Positions 10,966 through 25,523 of a stretch of 64,000 bases of DNA are shown here, in pieces. Where the stretch lies: positions 682,001 to 746,000 of the forward strand of contig JALECJ010000007.1 in the NCBI GenBank assembly GCA_023515745.1. Reading direction: 5' to 3'. Origin of the DNA: Amoeboaphelidium protococcarum. Taxonomy: Eukaryota > Aphelidiomycota > Aphelidea. Within the stretch, counting starts at the first letter, position 1, and every line of letters starts with the position of its first letter. A program made the translations under genes and the position numbers. The notes beneath the pieces were generated by a model that did not search any database, was not told the DNA's origin, and saw only the letters and a program-made list of their open reading frames with translations.

Positions 10966-13920
10966 ATGGCTACACCTATGCTGCAAGATACTTGTTGGAC
11001 GTTAATTGGTGGGATTGAACAAGACTCAGATGCTACTGTCAAAAACTTGAAGTCGGCCCTGGAGTCCAAGTCTGAGAGTGTAAAGATCGATGCCATGAAG
11101 TCGCTGGTGGTAATTACAATGCAAGGTAGCGATACTCAGTTGGCAGGTGATATGATGATGCATGTCATCCGTTTTGTCTTGCCTAGTAAGAACAAGACCT
11201 TGAAGAAGCTGTTGCTTGTCTACTGGGAGGTGTGTCCCAAGAAGAATCCAGATGGAAAGTTGAAATAAGAAATGATTCTGGTGTGTAATTACCTGAGAAA
11301 TGATCTTCAATCTCCTAATGAATACGTTCGCGCTGCTACTCTGCGTCTGCTGTGCAAGTTGCGGGAGACGGATCTGTTGGAGCCACTTGTGCCCAGTGTT
11401 AGATAGTGTCTGGAGCATCGCAGTTCTCTGGTGAGGAAGAATGCAGTCGTCTCCATCATGAGCATCTTCAAATACAATGAGACTCTTATCCCGGATGCTG
11501 GTGAGATTGTTCAGGCTTATCTGATGCAGGAGGTGGATGCTAATTGCAGGCGTAATGCATTCCTTGCCCTCACATCCATCGATCATCATCGTGCATTAGT
11601 TTACTTAATGTCACTGCTGGACAGAGTGGACCAGTTTGACGATCACATGTAGTTGGCAATTGTTGAGCTGATTAAGAGAGATACCACCGGTAATCCTGAG
11701 GCTCGCTCATCCTATATCAAGGCCATCCTCACATTGTTGGAGTGTACCTAGAGCGCGGCGGTGAAGTTTGAGGCATCTGGTACACTGATGATGTTGACAC
11801 AGTCTCCTGCCGCTGTCACGGCTGTTGGAAAGTGTTATGCCGAGCTGGCAACGAAAGAGAGTGATAACAATGTCAAGTTGATTGTTTTGGATCGCCTGGC
11901 TGAGATTAAGACCAAATATGATCGTGTATTGGATGATTTGGCCATTGATGTGCTAAGAGTACTATCTAGTCCGGATATTGAAGTTTGTAAGAAGGCTGTT
12001 AGTGTGGCCCTGGATCTTCTGTCTAATAAGAATATTCGTGAAGTTGTCAGCTTCCTGTAGAAGGAGATTTAGAAGACTAGAGATCCTAATGCCAAGGATA
12101 AGAGTGCCGAGTATCGCCAATTGTTGATCCATGCTATTCATCAATGTGCCCTTAGATTCCCTGAAGGCTCCGCTGAGGTGGTTCACGTATTGATGGAGTA
12201 TTTGGGAGATTCTAATACGAATGCAGCTCTTGACGTTATTTCTTTCATCCGCGAAGTTATGGAGAAGAATAGTGCAATGCGTCATGAGATTTTGGTAAAG
12301 TTATGTGAGAATTTCAAGGATATGAAGAACGGTAAGGTTTTGCGTGGAGCTCTTTGGGTGATTGGAGAGTATTGCAATGATCAGAGGTTGATTGAATCTG
12401 CTTTCGGAGTGATTCGTGATAGCATTGGAAAGTTGCCGATTTTGGAAAGTGAGAGACTGGCCGCGGAAGAAGTGTTAATGAATGATCTGTCGAATGAAAA
12501 CGATGGGTAATAACAGGTGAATGGTGCGGATATGAAACCGGTGACTAAAACCAAGGTATTGGCTGATGGTACATATGCCACCGAGACTACGTATAGCCAT
12601 GTCAGTCCTACTACGCTTTAGAACACTGTTGCCGGCTTAAGTAAGCCTTAGTTGAGAGCACTCATTTTGGAGGGAGATTACTTCATGGCCGGAGTGTTGG
12701 GAATTTCTATGGTGAAATTGATATTTAGATTGGCTCAGACACCTGGCGCTGATGTGAATTTGACCAACTCGTTGAAGGCATTGTCCATGTTGATTATTAC
12801 CAGCGTCATCCGCGTCGGCTAGAGTAGCATCGTATCTGCCCAGATTGATGACGATTCGTATGGGAGATTGTTGAGCTGTTTGAAAATGTTGAGCAATAGC
12901 CAAGCAGTCTCCAAAATGAATGTTATCCTATTAAAGCATTCCCATGAAGTATTCGCCAAGTTGATGCAGGTGAATGAGGGAAAGAAGAAGATGGCTCAAT
13001 TGTCATTGAATCTGTCTTCTGGTGCTGGCAGCGGGGGCTTAAGTTCTCAGTCTGCTGCCTCTCAGAATCTGGAATAACTGGTCCTGTTCAGATAAATCAA
13101 GACCAAGACTGGTGCTAATGCTATAGCTTCTGCGTACGAGCAAGATATTGCCAAAGCAACTGGTTCATCTGATATCAAAGGCGTCGGTAGTAATAAGCTG
13201 AATCGTGTTGTCCAGCTAACTGGATATTCCGATACTGTGTACGCAGAAGCGTACGTGGATGTGCATCAGTATGATATCTTACTAGATGTGTTGTTGGTTA
13301 ATCAAACCACTGCCACGCTGCAAAATTTGACTATTGAATTCTCTACTCTAGGTGATTTAAAGATTGTGGAGAGACCAACCGCGATCAATCTGGGAGCTCA
13401 TGGATTCCATTCCATCAAGGCTAATATTAAAGTTTCCTCAACTGAGACTGGAGTCATATTTGGCAACATTGTGTACGATCAGAAGGGATCATCGGATTCT
13501 ACTGTCATCCTGTTGAAGGATATCCACGTTGACATTATGGACTATATCCGCCCGGCAGAGTGCACCAACAATGAATTTAGATCCATGTGGACTGAGTTTG
13601 AGTGGGAGAATAAAATCAATATCAACACCAACATCACGGATATACACGAGTATCTGAAGCATGTGTTGAAGTGCACGAATATGAAGTGTCTGACGCCGGA
13701 GAAGGCTTTGGCTGGCAGTTGCGGTTTTCTGTCAGCTAATCTGTATGCTCGCTCCTTGTTCGGTGAAGATGCTTTGGCCAATATCAGCATGGAGTAGAAT
13801 CCTGTTGATAAAACTATCCGTGGAAGCATCCGTATCAGAAGCAGAACTCAAGGTATAGCTCTGAGTTTGGGTGACAAGATTACGCTCACTTAGAAGAAGG
13901 CTTTGACGGCTGAGGAGTGA
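10966..13920 (+). CDS. Coatomer subunit beta (beta-COP)
   Basis: A 984-residue subunit of the COPI vesicle coat (retrograde Golgi-to-ER transport). It starts [14 protein letters not shown]. An alpha-solenoid adaptin-like N-terminal trunk follows ([30 protein letters not shown]), then a Ser/Gly/Gln linker near residues 680-705 and the C-terminal coatomer beta appendage ([35 protein letters not shown]). The frame is continuous from ATG 10966 to TGA 13918 only if about 18 TAA/TAG codons are Gln. No intron. It is divergently transcribed from TMEM18, 248 bp away. Confidence 0.96.
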
Positions 13921-14151
13921 TTTATATTGTAGCGGCATAATGGAACGATAAAGTGACTTTATTATATTATACGTTGTCACTTAAATGCAAATCTTTTTTT
14001 AATCGCGATTTTAATAAAATGTTGTTTTGTTTAGTCAAAGCTTCATACCGTTAGAGTTAAACGCGGTAAATTTTTCAGTTGTCAAAACTTTGATAACTTT
14101 TCAGTTTGCCTCTCTTTGAAAGATATAAAAGTGATAAAATCAAATTATAAA

Positions 14152-16083
14152 ATGCCAAAGGAATTTTTGACGCGTAAAGGACGTAAAGCTAGGTTGAAGT
14201 AGAGGGATCCATTACCTATTTAGAAAGAATCTAAGGGAAAGAGACTTCAACAAGCTAAGAAGAAGATTCAAACTGATATTCAGCGTGAGGATGCGACTAT
14301 CGCTAAGGACGTATCTGATGAAAAAGTGGAGAATTTGCTCCAGACTGAGGTTGTGGAAACTAGTACAGAAACCATTCTGATGAAGGGAAAGTCTAGAAAG
14401 ATTCAAAAGAGACTGGACAGATATAATAGCAGTGAAGATGAAGCACCTGACGCGTTTGATTTTGGAAGCGAAATGGAGGAGGAGGATGATGATGGTCAAG
14501 TTGTTGTTGACGCATCCTCTGAAGTTGAAGTTGAGCTTTCTAATGCGGATGACATGGTTTAGGATGATGGCTAGGAGGAGCGAGATGCGGAAGATATAAA
14601 TGAGCTGGATCTTGGCTCAGTAGATGGCAGTGAAAACGGTGATATGCTATGGGATGATATGAGCGGTGGTGAAGAAGTTGGCGACGATTTTGACGATTTT
14701 TCACAGATCAGTGGCAGCGAAGATGACGAATTTGAAGGTGACCTTTAGGAGGATAATGTCGATGCTGGCATTAATGAAGAGGAGGAGGACCAGGAGCCTA
14801 TTCTCAATATTGATCAGTCCTAGTAGATTCAGTTGCCCGATGGTTCGATTGTGGAAAAGAATTCTGTTATCGCTCCTGATATCCAACTCATTCAGTAGAG
14901 AATTCAGGAAACTAGTCGCGTATTGTCTAATTTCTCCCAACTTCACCAAGATGGTATCAGTAGAAAAGAATATATGGCGCGCTTTAAGGAAGATCTATGC
15001 TCTTATTATGGATATAATGAGTTTCTGATGGAGAAATTGTTATAGCTGTTCACTCCTGCTGAATGCATTTCGTTCTTGGAGGCTAATGAAGTGCCTCGTC
15101 CGGTAACTATCAGAGTGAATACGCTGAAGGCCAAAAGACGTGATGTAGCATAAGCTCTCATTAATAGAGGTGTGAATTTGGATCCTATTGGTAAGTGGTC
15201 AAAGGTTGGTTTGACGATCTACGATTCTGCTGTCCCTATTGGTGCCACGCCAGAGTATATGTCAGGTTAGTATATGCTGCAATCTGCCTCCTCTTTCCTG
15301 CCTGTGATGGCACTAGCGCCAAAGGAGAATGAACGTATCTTGGACATGGCCTCAGCTCCTGGTGGTAAGACTTCTTACATTGCCGCTCTGATGAAAAATT
15401 CCGGTTGTCTGTTTGCCAACGACGCGAGTAAGGACCGCTGTAAAGGCCTCATTGCCAACATCCATAGAATGGGTATCAAGAATACTGTGATTTGCAATTA
15501 TGATGGGCGAAAATTTCCTGAAGTTATCGGAGGATTTGATAGAGTACTTTTGGACGCGCCATGTTCAGGTACCGGTGTGATATCTAAAGATTAGGCGGTA
15601 AAAGTTAACAAGAGTGCAGATGACTTTTAGATGCTCACCAAACTGCAGAAGGAGCTGATTCTTAGCGCTATTGACTCTGTCGATGCAACATCCAAGACTG
15701 GAGGATATATTGTGTACTCCACCTGCTCTATCATGGTGGAGGAGAATGAAGAGGTTGTCAACTATGCATTGAGTAAGCGTCCTAACGTCAAATTAGTTTC
15801 AACTGGTGTAGATTTTGGTGAGTAGGGATTCACCAAGTTTAGAGGGAAAAAGTTCTCCTAAACTTTGAATCTGACGCGCAGATACTATCCACATACGCAT
15901 AATATGGATGGTTTCTATGTTGCCAAGTTTAAAAAGATGTCGAACAAGATTCCTGTTGCAGCAAAGTAATCTGTAGAGTCTAAGTAGGTTGGGAAAGACT
16001 TTTAAAAATCGCGTAATAATGAGGAGGTGGCGCACTTTGATGACGCTGCCGATGCCGAGATTATCTCATCCATGTCCAAATGA
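14152..16083 (+). CDS. NOP2: Ribosomal RNA m5C methyltransferase NOP2/NSUN1
   Basis: Nucleolar enzyme that methylates a cytosine of large-subunit rRNA and is needed for 60S assembly. 643 residues: a basic N-terminus and a long acidic segment (about residues 95-230), then the PUA-like/NOL1 region ([13 protein letters not shown]) and the SAM-dependent Rossmann domain. Catalytic blocks are SAPGGKTS (near 400), DAPCSGTG (near 468) and YSTCS (near 521), carrying the two cysteines used in RNA m5C catalysis. The last codons read SSMSK then TGA 16081. The TGA shares bases with an ATG at 16080 of the next possible gene. Confidence 0.95.
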
Positions 16084-16218
16084 GTGAAGTATACAAATAA
16101 TCTATTTGATAACTAGACTACTTTAAAGTTATATCTGGCGCTTGATTTCTTCCCTCAGTTACTACAGCCACTTCAGCACTTTTACTTAGCCAGCGGCGAG
16201 ACTTCAGATTCTATGTGA

Positions 16219-16839
16219 GGCTTTTACTTTCTCAATGCACTTTCCCGTTTCGGTTCAAAATCTGATCTAAAACGAGAATTTCCCAACCTGTTCTCCTATT
16301 ACCACATCGCAATTCTGGACACTAAAGTTTATCTACTTAATGAAATGCCTCGAATGCCGTGTAATCCATCTGAAAACCCTTAAACGCATGCTGAACTGCT
16401 ATATGCGGACTTCAAGAACTCTACATGGCTGTCGTTGTAAAATTTGGAAAACCTCACCCAGGAGGAGCGTGAATTAGTTGAGAGAGTTGCGCTGGAGAGG
16501 CATCGTTAAGAACACGCACTTTTGCTTGCTCAAGATGTCAATGCAGATGATTTACTTGCTTTGAGAGATGGTATAGCTACATTGAGAACTGGATATGCGA
16601 ATTAAACCCGTTCCATCAATGAGTTGCGGACTATAATGCAGTAGATGCAGACAACAATGTAGCAATTTCATATGGCACAGTAGCAATAGTAGGTAACGCT
16701 GCAGCAAATAAATCTGAAACTGGGGAATGCTCTCGTTGTTTACACCGATGTTGCTGATCGTGGTGAAAAGCATGTTGATGTACGGGAGGACTAAGTTTAA
16801 TAAAATTCTCCCTTAAGAAGAAGTCCTCGTCATCATTGA
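16219..16839 (+). CDS. Unrecognised Gln-rich, coiled-coil protein; start unresolved
   Basis: From 16219 the frame is open to TGA 16837 and looks coding: EFPNLFSYYH, an acidic stretch with LTQEERELVERVALERH, then a helical Gln-rich region (SINELRTIMQQMQTTMQQF) where TAG encodes many of the Gln, and a basic end. The first ATG inside is at 16342. Upstream in the same frame, 16084-16215 also reads like protein (LKLYLALDFFPQLLQPL) but is separated by an in-frame TGA at 16216. An unresolved small intron, a sequencing error or recoding could explain this. I do not recognise the family. Confidence 0.5.
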
Positions 16840-17321
16840 AAGAGTAAATCTACGTTAATATCATGTTGAATTGTATTGTAAGTTGTTAAATATAATCGTG
16901 TTTTATTATTACTCGCTCTATTTACTCGTTTCTGGCGATGATAGGCTGCATCTTTAGTTCTGGCTGAACACCCACTACGTTAGATAGAATTTATGTATTG
17001 CGCCAAACTGCGTATCATTAGGTTGAACTAAAGTCTTCCTCTTTATTGAATATCATGAAAGTGCGCCATAAATACGTTGCGCTGTTTATCAATAAGTAAG
17101 GCCTAAACGATGATAGGCTATATTTATATCGTTTCAGATCTGTTGAGTTTGCTTTGTTTTAGCGCCGTTTCTTTTGTCTTTGAAAAATCATTCAGTCACT
17201 TGTTAAAGTCACCATTACCGACGATAGTTGCACACTATCTCTGTTAATTTTTCTTCATTATTTATACAGTCTTGATCGTCTTGACTTGGAGTGTATCGAT
17301 ACTTTAATACTGTACTTAGAT
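16840..17321. other. Intergenic, no gene seen
   Basis: AT-rich spacer before the Cla4-like kinase. The 12-mer CGATGATAGGCT occurs twice (near 16936 and 17108) in the same orientation. Nothing else is recognised. Confidence 0.5.
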
Positions 17322-19667
<2,346 letters not shown>

Positions 19668-19891
19668 TAGCGCAGTGAGAAATGTGGAAAATTCTTTTGA
19701 ATGTGTGTACAGCTGAAAAGAATGTGCTTATTGCTCTAAGCTTAAAAATGATGATGCATTGAATAAAAGGGATACTTCCGATAAGTTCCGATTACTATTG
19801 TGAGTTTTTTCTCTCACTTTTACACAAAATGAAGTTTTGACTTTTATGTTAGCAGAGAGATATAACAACAGTAAACATAACCAATGCTGCT

Positions 19892-22198
19892 TCACTACAG
19901 CTTCTTCAGACTAATGTCCAACTTGCTGATGTATCCACCACGAGAGGATGTTATAAAACAATCGTCTGACATACAAAGATCAGAGCATGGTGTTTTATGT
20001 ACATTAATGGATTATGAACTCTGCAATGTCCGTATATCTAAACTAACACTAGGAATAGCATTTTCATTACCACCGCCACCACCGGGAGTCTTCTAGCTGA
20101 ATGGATAAGCATGCACAATAACAGCATTCAATCTAGAGTCATTGTCAGATTATAGCAGATGCTTAGAAGAGGCATCGGTCGCCTTTTGCTACTACGGTTT
20201 AGCCAGAATCTTATTAGACAGCCTAGATAGAGACCGCAGAGATCTGTTCAAATAAGATTTTCGGGACTTTTTGCTCTCTGCGTCCGAGTCGCCATTGAGT
20301 TTCTATGAAGGCAGCGTAGTAGTAAGTTCATTATCATAATCTGACGCTCTAGAAGACGATGTTGATCGCTATTACTATCCTCCTTCTCTAGATGGACTGG
20401 TATCATTTTGTTACCCACCTAGGTGAGTGGCAGCACCTGCGGCAGATGAAGACCTCAACATGGATCTATTCAATGTCGATCTTCGTCTCTGTTCTCGACC
20501 TTGATATTACTCTTCTTACAAATGGATGTTATTCCAAACACAAAGTCTACAATCTTCTCCGACACTGACCAAAATGTAATTACCACTTAGATGATTACTC
20601 TCCGCATTGCGAGACTTGGTAGCTAGCGTATTTCCTTACTACAACGTCCAATCGTATGATGATGAAGAAACTTCCATGGATTAAACCGGCGACTAGTCGG
20701 CAGGCCATAGACATTAAGGGAATATATCAGAAGAATTTTAAGCCGTACCTTACCTAAGATACTTATCATACTACACTGAATTGAGAAATAGAATCTAGTT
20801 GACATAATTTTAGTGTCCATCCAGCTAGCACAAGTACTCGGAAGTATGGGAATCTACAACATAAATCAAATCATCCTGGCCACCGAATGATAATAAGCGA
20901 GAATCATTGGACCAAGCTGAGCATAAAGCTGAGCCGTACATTGTCTAATAGATATCGCTGAGACGTAATAGATAGCTTCTACCACCAGCATTACTACTAC
21001 CAACTCCGTCTGTAGAATCTCTCAACGACTTGTTAGACTTGCCACTCTTAGTATTACCACCTGAAGTTTATGACATCCTATCCAAGAGATTATTAAAATC
21101 TTTAAATAGAAAACAATGTCCACTCGTGGTAGTAATAGCAACTTTAGAATGATCTGGCGATACTGAAAATGAAGTCAATCCACAATTATACTTTTAAGGA
21201 GCAGATTGTTGTTGATCGCCAGTAAGAGTACTATTACCACCATCATACTAGTCTTCTGCATCAATTGAAGGATCAAAGACGTGATCAGTCAATCTATCCG
21301 CATTATTCTCCAAATCTAATCTTCCACTCTTTATCCTGGCAGGTTAGTGCAACTTAAAGCAGAATATCCCATTCTTGAACTGATCAGAAACTACGGTATA
21401 GTACCGCTACTATTAATTCTACAAAAGATTATCCTTGCTATTGGAAGTATGAAGCTATTATGACCGTTTGGCAATACTTTCTCCAACATCAGATAGGTCA
21501 TCTGAAAGTCTACTAATGTTAAGCACCACCAAATGACCAGATGTAACTGAAGCGATTAGGAATACGGTAAACTTGGAATCATCTCCTACTTATAAATTAG
21601 ATTGAACTCTATTATCAATTCTAATAATCAACTCAACGCGACTAATAGGACATTGTCCAACTTGCAATCGCCGGTACTTTAACGTCCTCGTGTTGAGTAG
21701 CAGAATTTGACCATCCGCAGAGCCAATTGCCACAATCTGAGCATTACTAATCGACTCTTCAGATTTAGAGAGATTTTGCGATACCAATTACACAGAGTCA
21801 ATGCAAGTCAAGACAGTTTTAACGGTCAATGCTGAGATGATCTTTTAGAAATTCTGAGCCATAATAACACGGTTTTATGAAATCATGACAGAATTGACAT
21901 CATTATCCGCATTTACATAATCAGTATCGTTCCCTTTAATATTAGTATTGGCATTCTTACTGCTATTATTTATAACTTCATACTTTTAAAACCAACTAGA
22001 ATTAGAATTCTTCTAATTAATATCTTTGGTTAGGCCACACTGGGCATCCACTTCCTCATCACTAGTAGCAGTACCACCATCACTACGAATCAGAACAATC
22101 TTCACCGCACATAGCCTGACTCCCAGAGATGCATTAACATTACTTAACCGCAACATCTCTAATATCCCCTCCCTCTATCTATAATTAAACTCTTTCAT
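19892..22198 (-). CDS. WD40 protein of the WDR20/CreC family
   Basis: Deubiquitinase-partner WD40 protein: WDR20 binds USP12/46, and fungal CreC binds CreB in carbon catabolite repression. 768 residues from ATG 22196-22198 to TGA 19892. Family blocks are VAIGSADGQILLLN, GLTSFSVSPDHSK, YGSALCSAWSNDSRLLSFGGQDD, YILVSVGEDCRLCVWN and the closing CMSDDCFITSSRGGYI. A long Ser/Gln-rich insertion lies between the last two repeats. No intron; roughly 40 TAA/TAG codons read as Gln. It is convergent with the Cla4-like gene (224 bp between) and divergent from eIF2A. Confidence 0.88.
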
Positions 22199-22668
22199 AT
22201 GGTATGGAGTAAAAAAGAATTAATTATCGCGCAGTAAACTTAGACGAAACAAGTTGTTGCTTCAAAACGAAAGAGAGAGACTGACTCAGCTCAATGACTG
22301 ACGGACGACCTTACCCGAATTCTGCTGAGATAGACAGAGAGTGTTGCCGCTTACTGAAGAGGACTCTTCGTTTCTTCTTTTTGTTCCTCAAGCGACTCGG
22401 GGCGGGTGAGTTGATCTCTTGCCGTTTTCCGTCGTTCTTTCTTTCCCGTTCTTCTTTTTCATTTTCTCTCCATCATTGTCTTTTCCTTGTAGTTGGAGTG
22501 ACTGTTCATCTTTAGTTGTGTGTGTGTGTTGTTAATTTACTGGCACATTTTCTGTTATTATCTCGCATTATTTTGGTGGTACTAATATTTTAGGTATACT
22601 ATTCCAATATTTAGTCTCCTCTCTAAGTGTGTATAGATTGATAGAACTGTGTATCTAGTAGATTTAAT
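22199..22668. promoter_or_regulatory. Divergent promoter region, WDR20/CreC and eIF2A
   Basis: A 470-bp spacer between two oppositely oriented start codons. The eIF2A side has a pyrimidine-rich tract (about 22364-22482, TTTCTTCTTTTTGTTCC-like) and a short TG run near 22518. No other element was recognised. Confidence 0.5.
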
Positions 22669-24723
22669 ATGATTGCAATAGAGACGCGTTCTGATCAAGG
22701 TGTGGAAAGGCATCTATTTCCGTAGTTGAGCTCTGTGAGTATTAAAGAGTTATCACCACCGTAGAAAGTTTAAGGTGCGAATGGCGCCTATGGTTTTACT
22801 ATCAAGAGCTGTCAGTTCTCTGCCAATGGTCGTGTTGGAGTATTTTTGCACTCTCAAGGTCTTGTTATTAGGCGATTGTCTCTGTCTGAATCTTCTCCCT
22901 CTGATCAAGTGGTGCATTTCCAGTTGCCTAATATTCACGATTATCTTGTTAGTCCGAGTGGTGGCTATGTCGCTGTGTACACTCGTATGAAGGATATGCC
23001 GCAGGTGGACGTGTCAAATGGTTCATCGGCGGCGGCGGCTGAGGCTAAGAATAATGTAAAGATCATTTCAGGTACGGATGCTTCTATCGTGGCATCATAT
23101 CAGATTCGTAATATTGACATGTGGAGGCCTCAATGGGATGAGTAGGAGCGTTTTATGGTTTGGCGTGGTGAAGGTAATAAGGCTTTAGTTAGTCACAGTG
23201 CTGATGGATTCAAGGCAGTCGTGGCTATGGTTCAGGTTGAGGGATTGCAGTTGGTACAGTTCCAAGTGTGCCCGGTGGTGAGTGATGGCAACTGTGTATA
23301 CATCATGACTTATGCCACTCAGCTGAATAACGATACCAGTGCTTTTATTAGAATGTTCTAGTATGACTTGAAGTCTAACGCGGTTATCTTGTTAGGCGAG
23401 AAGGCTGTGATTAAGGCTGATCAAGTCACTTTTAAATGGAGCACCTCTGGACAGCATTGTCTTGCGTTGTGCACCATAGACGTTGACAAGTCCAATAAAT
23501 CTTATTATGGAATTTAGAAGCTTTATTTATTCAATACCCAGTTATCTGGTTCCGCTGTCACTGATCTGCAAGAAGGAATAGGTACTACAGTTGGTCTTGA
23601 TAAGGTTGGACCCATCCATGACTTTACCTGGTTGCCTGAGTAGAATAAGATTAGTAATTTTGTGGTGGTTTACGGTAACACGCCAAGTAGTGCAGGTCTT
23701 TATAACACCAAAGGCAGTCGAGTGTTTGATTTTGGATAGTTTGCACGTAATACTGTTCGTATATCTCCGGAAGGCAGATTTTTACTGTTTGGTGGATATG
23801 GTAATCTGGCCGGCTACACTCAGATTTGGGATTTGTACTCTCGCGGTCCACTTGCTGGTAACCGCAATCTGGCGTTGGACGTAAATTTGATTGCTGAGTA
23901 TAAGGAAGATTCTCCGATTTTCATCGAGTTGTCCAATGTGACTGCAATGTCTTCAGTAGATGGTGCAAGTGGAGGATCGGACACTAAGGGAGTTTGCGTC
24001 GTGTGTGCCACCACTTTCCCACGTCTTAGAGTAGATAATAGATTCAGAGTGCGTAACATTTACGGTGATTTGTTGTGGGAGAAGTCGTATAAAGAACTTT
24101 ATCAGTGCTTTTTAGTAGCTAGTCCTCAGGGATCATCATCGACCACAACGGGTACTGGTGTTAAAGAAATTGATATCACAATTGATGCTGACAAGTTGCA
24201 AGAAATTACACTGAAAAAGTAGCAATCTGCCAATGGTCAGTCTAATGGAGCGTAAAAGTCTGGTTACGTTCCTCCCCATCTAAGAAAGCAGAACAGGGGA
24301 GTTATTGGAGCCAGTTTTACTACTTCCAGCAATGATTAGAAGAAGTCATCATCTTCACCATCATCTAATAACGCGAAGTAGTCAAAATTACACCAAGATT
24401 CAGGATCTAAATAGGATCGCTAATCAAAGACTGCGTCCGTGGTAGATTCGGTGGAGAAGTAGCGCGTTGAACCCAAATCCGACAGTAGCAATGGACATGG
24501 TGACGCTGGCGGTGTAAGTAATGAGTTAAAGACGGAAAGAGATTTGTTAGAGAAGAAAGCTCTGGGATTATAGAGAAAGTTGCGTGCAATTCAGTAGTTG
24601 CATTTGAAATAAGCTTCAGGTATCACATTGGAGAAGAATTAGATTGAGAAATTGAAGACTGAAGGTGATTTGCAAATGCAACTACACAATGTGGAGTAAC
24701 TTATTAGCAATCTGGGCAAGTGA
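22669..24723 (+). CDS. Eukaryotic translation initiation factor 2A
   Basis: 684-residue eIF2A, which delivers initiator tRNA to 40S subunits in a GTP-independent route. An N-terminal beta-propeller carries ISPEGRFLLFGGYGNLAG and QIWDLYSR, the best conserved family block. It is preceded by VTFKWSTSGQHCLAL and followed by a Ser/Gln/Lys-rich region with SGYVPPHLRKQ and a C-terminal coiled coil. The frame is continuous from ATG 22669 to TGA 24721 without introns. Gln at WDEQERF, PEQNK and FGQFARN is encoded by TAG. Confidence 0.95.
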
Positions 24724-24886
24724 AATAGGTAGTATTAGCTGAAATGAACTATGAATTCTATTCATTGATATATCGCTCTTAAAGTATAAATTTTTCAACT
24801 TTCAAACTTATCTAAAGTGGCATTTAAATGCACTACCAGCGAAATCAGCCTACGATAATCATGGGAACGCCAACTTTTATAGTCAA

Positions 24887-25375
24887 TCATAAAGATGATG
24901 ATCTCTTAGATTTAGACGCTAGGTACGCAATGAAGAATATGACAATCACAAATATAATCATGTAGAGCGTGTACTTGGAGTTTTGTGTCTACATAAGCCT
25001 TGAGAGACGATTCATAGTGTTCCCCAACACTCCTCTAGTGCGGTCAAAATCTGTCGACATTCCACCCAAGAATCGATTCTGATCCTGTACTTCATCTGAT
25101 ATTTTAATAGTCACAGCTTTAAGTGCATTAACTTTATTCTCTAATAGAGAGATCTCAGCATCATTCTATCGTTCTTATTCATACCTAGCATCAAAATTAT
25201 TGTTATTATTACTATTACTACCAGAACTCAGTGCACTATCCCCTCTATTCACCAATTTACTATTTGCAGCTGGATACATAGTTCTACATACAATTGTACC
25301 TTATAATAACATTATGTTGTAAAATTAAAACGATTTATTATTAAAACTATATTACCTGTTGTATTTTCCAGACAT
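24887..25375 (-). CDS. BET1: ER-Golgi SNARE BET1, one intron
   Basis: Qc-type SNARE for ER-to-Golgi fusion. Exons (minus) 25356-25375 and 24887-25283, with a 72-nt intron (GTAATA...TGTAG), give 138 residues. The order is a Ser/Asn-rich N-terminus, the SNARE helix (LLENKVNALKAVTIKISDEV then QNRFLGGMSTDFD, with zero-layer Gln), and a C-terminal anchor (YMIIFVIVIFFIAYLAS). The 20-nt first exon encodes only MSGKYN plus two bases. Confidence 0.9.
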
Positions 25376-25523
25376 TACTCTGCAGTAGTTAGTTAGCTGA
25401 TGGCGAATTTACTCTTGTCTATCGACAAAAAACAAAAGTTGAACAAGAATGAATTGGACGCGTTCGTATCACAGCAAATGGTTGTATCGATGAAGAAAGT
25501 TGTTAAATAACGCTGAAATAAGT

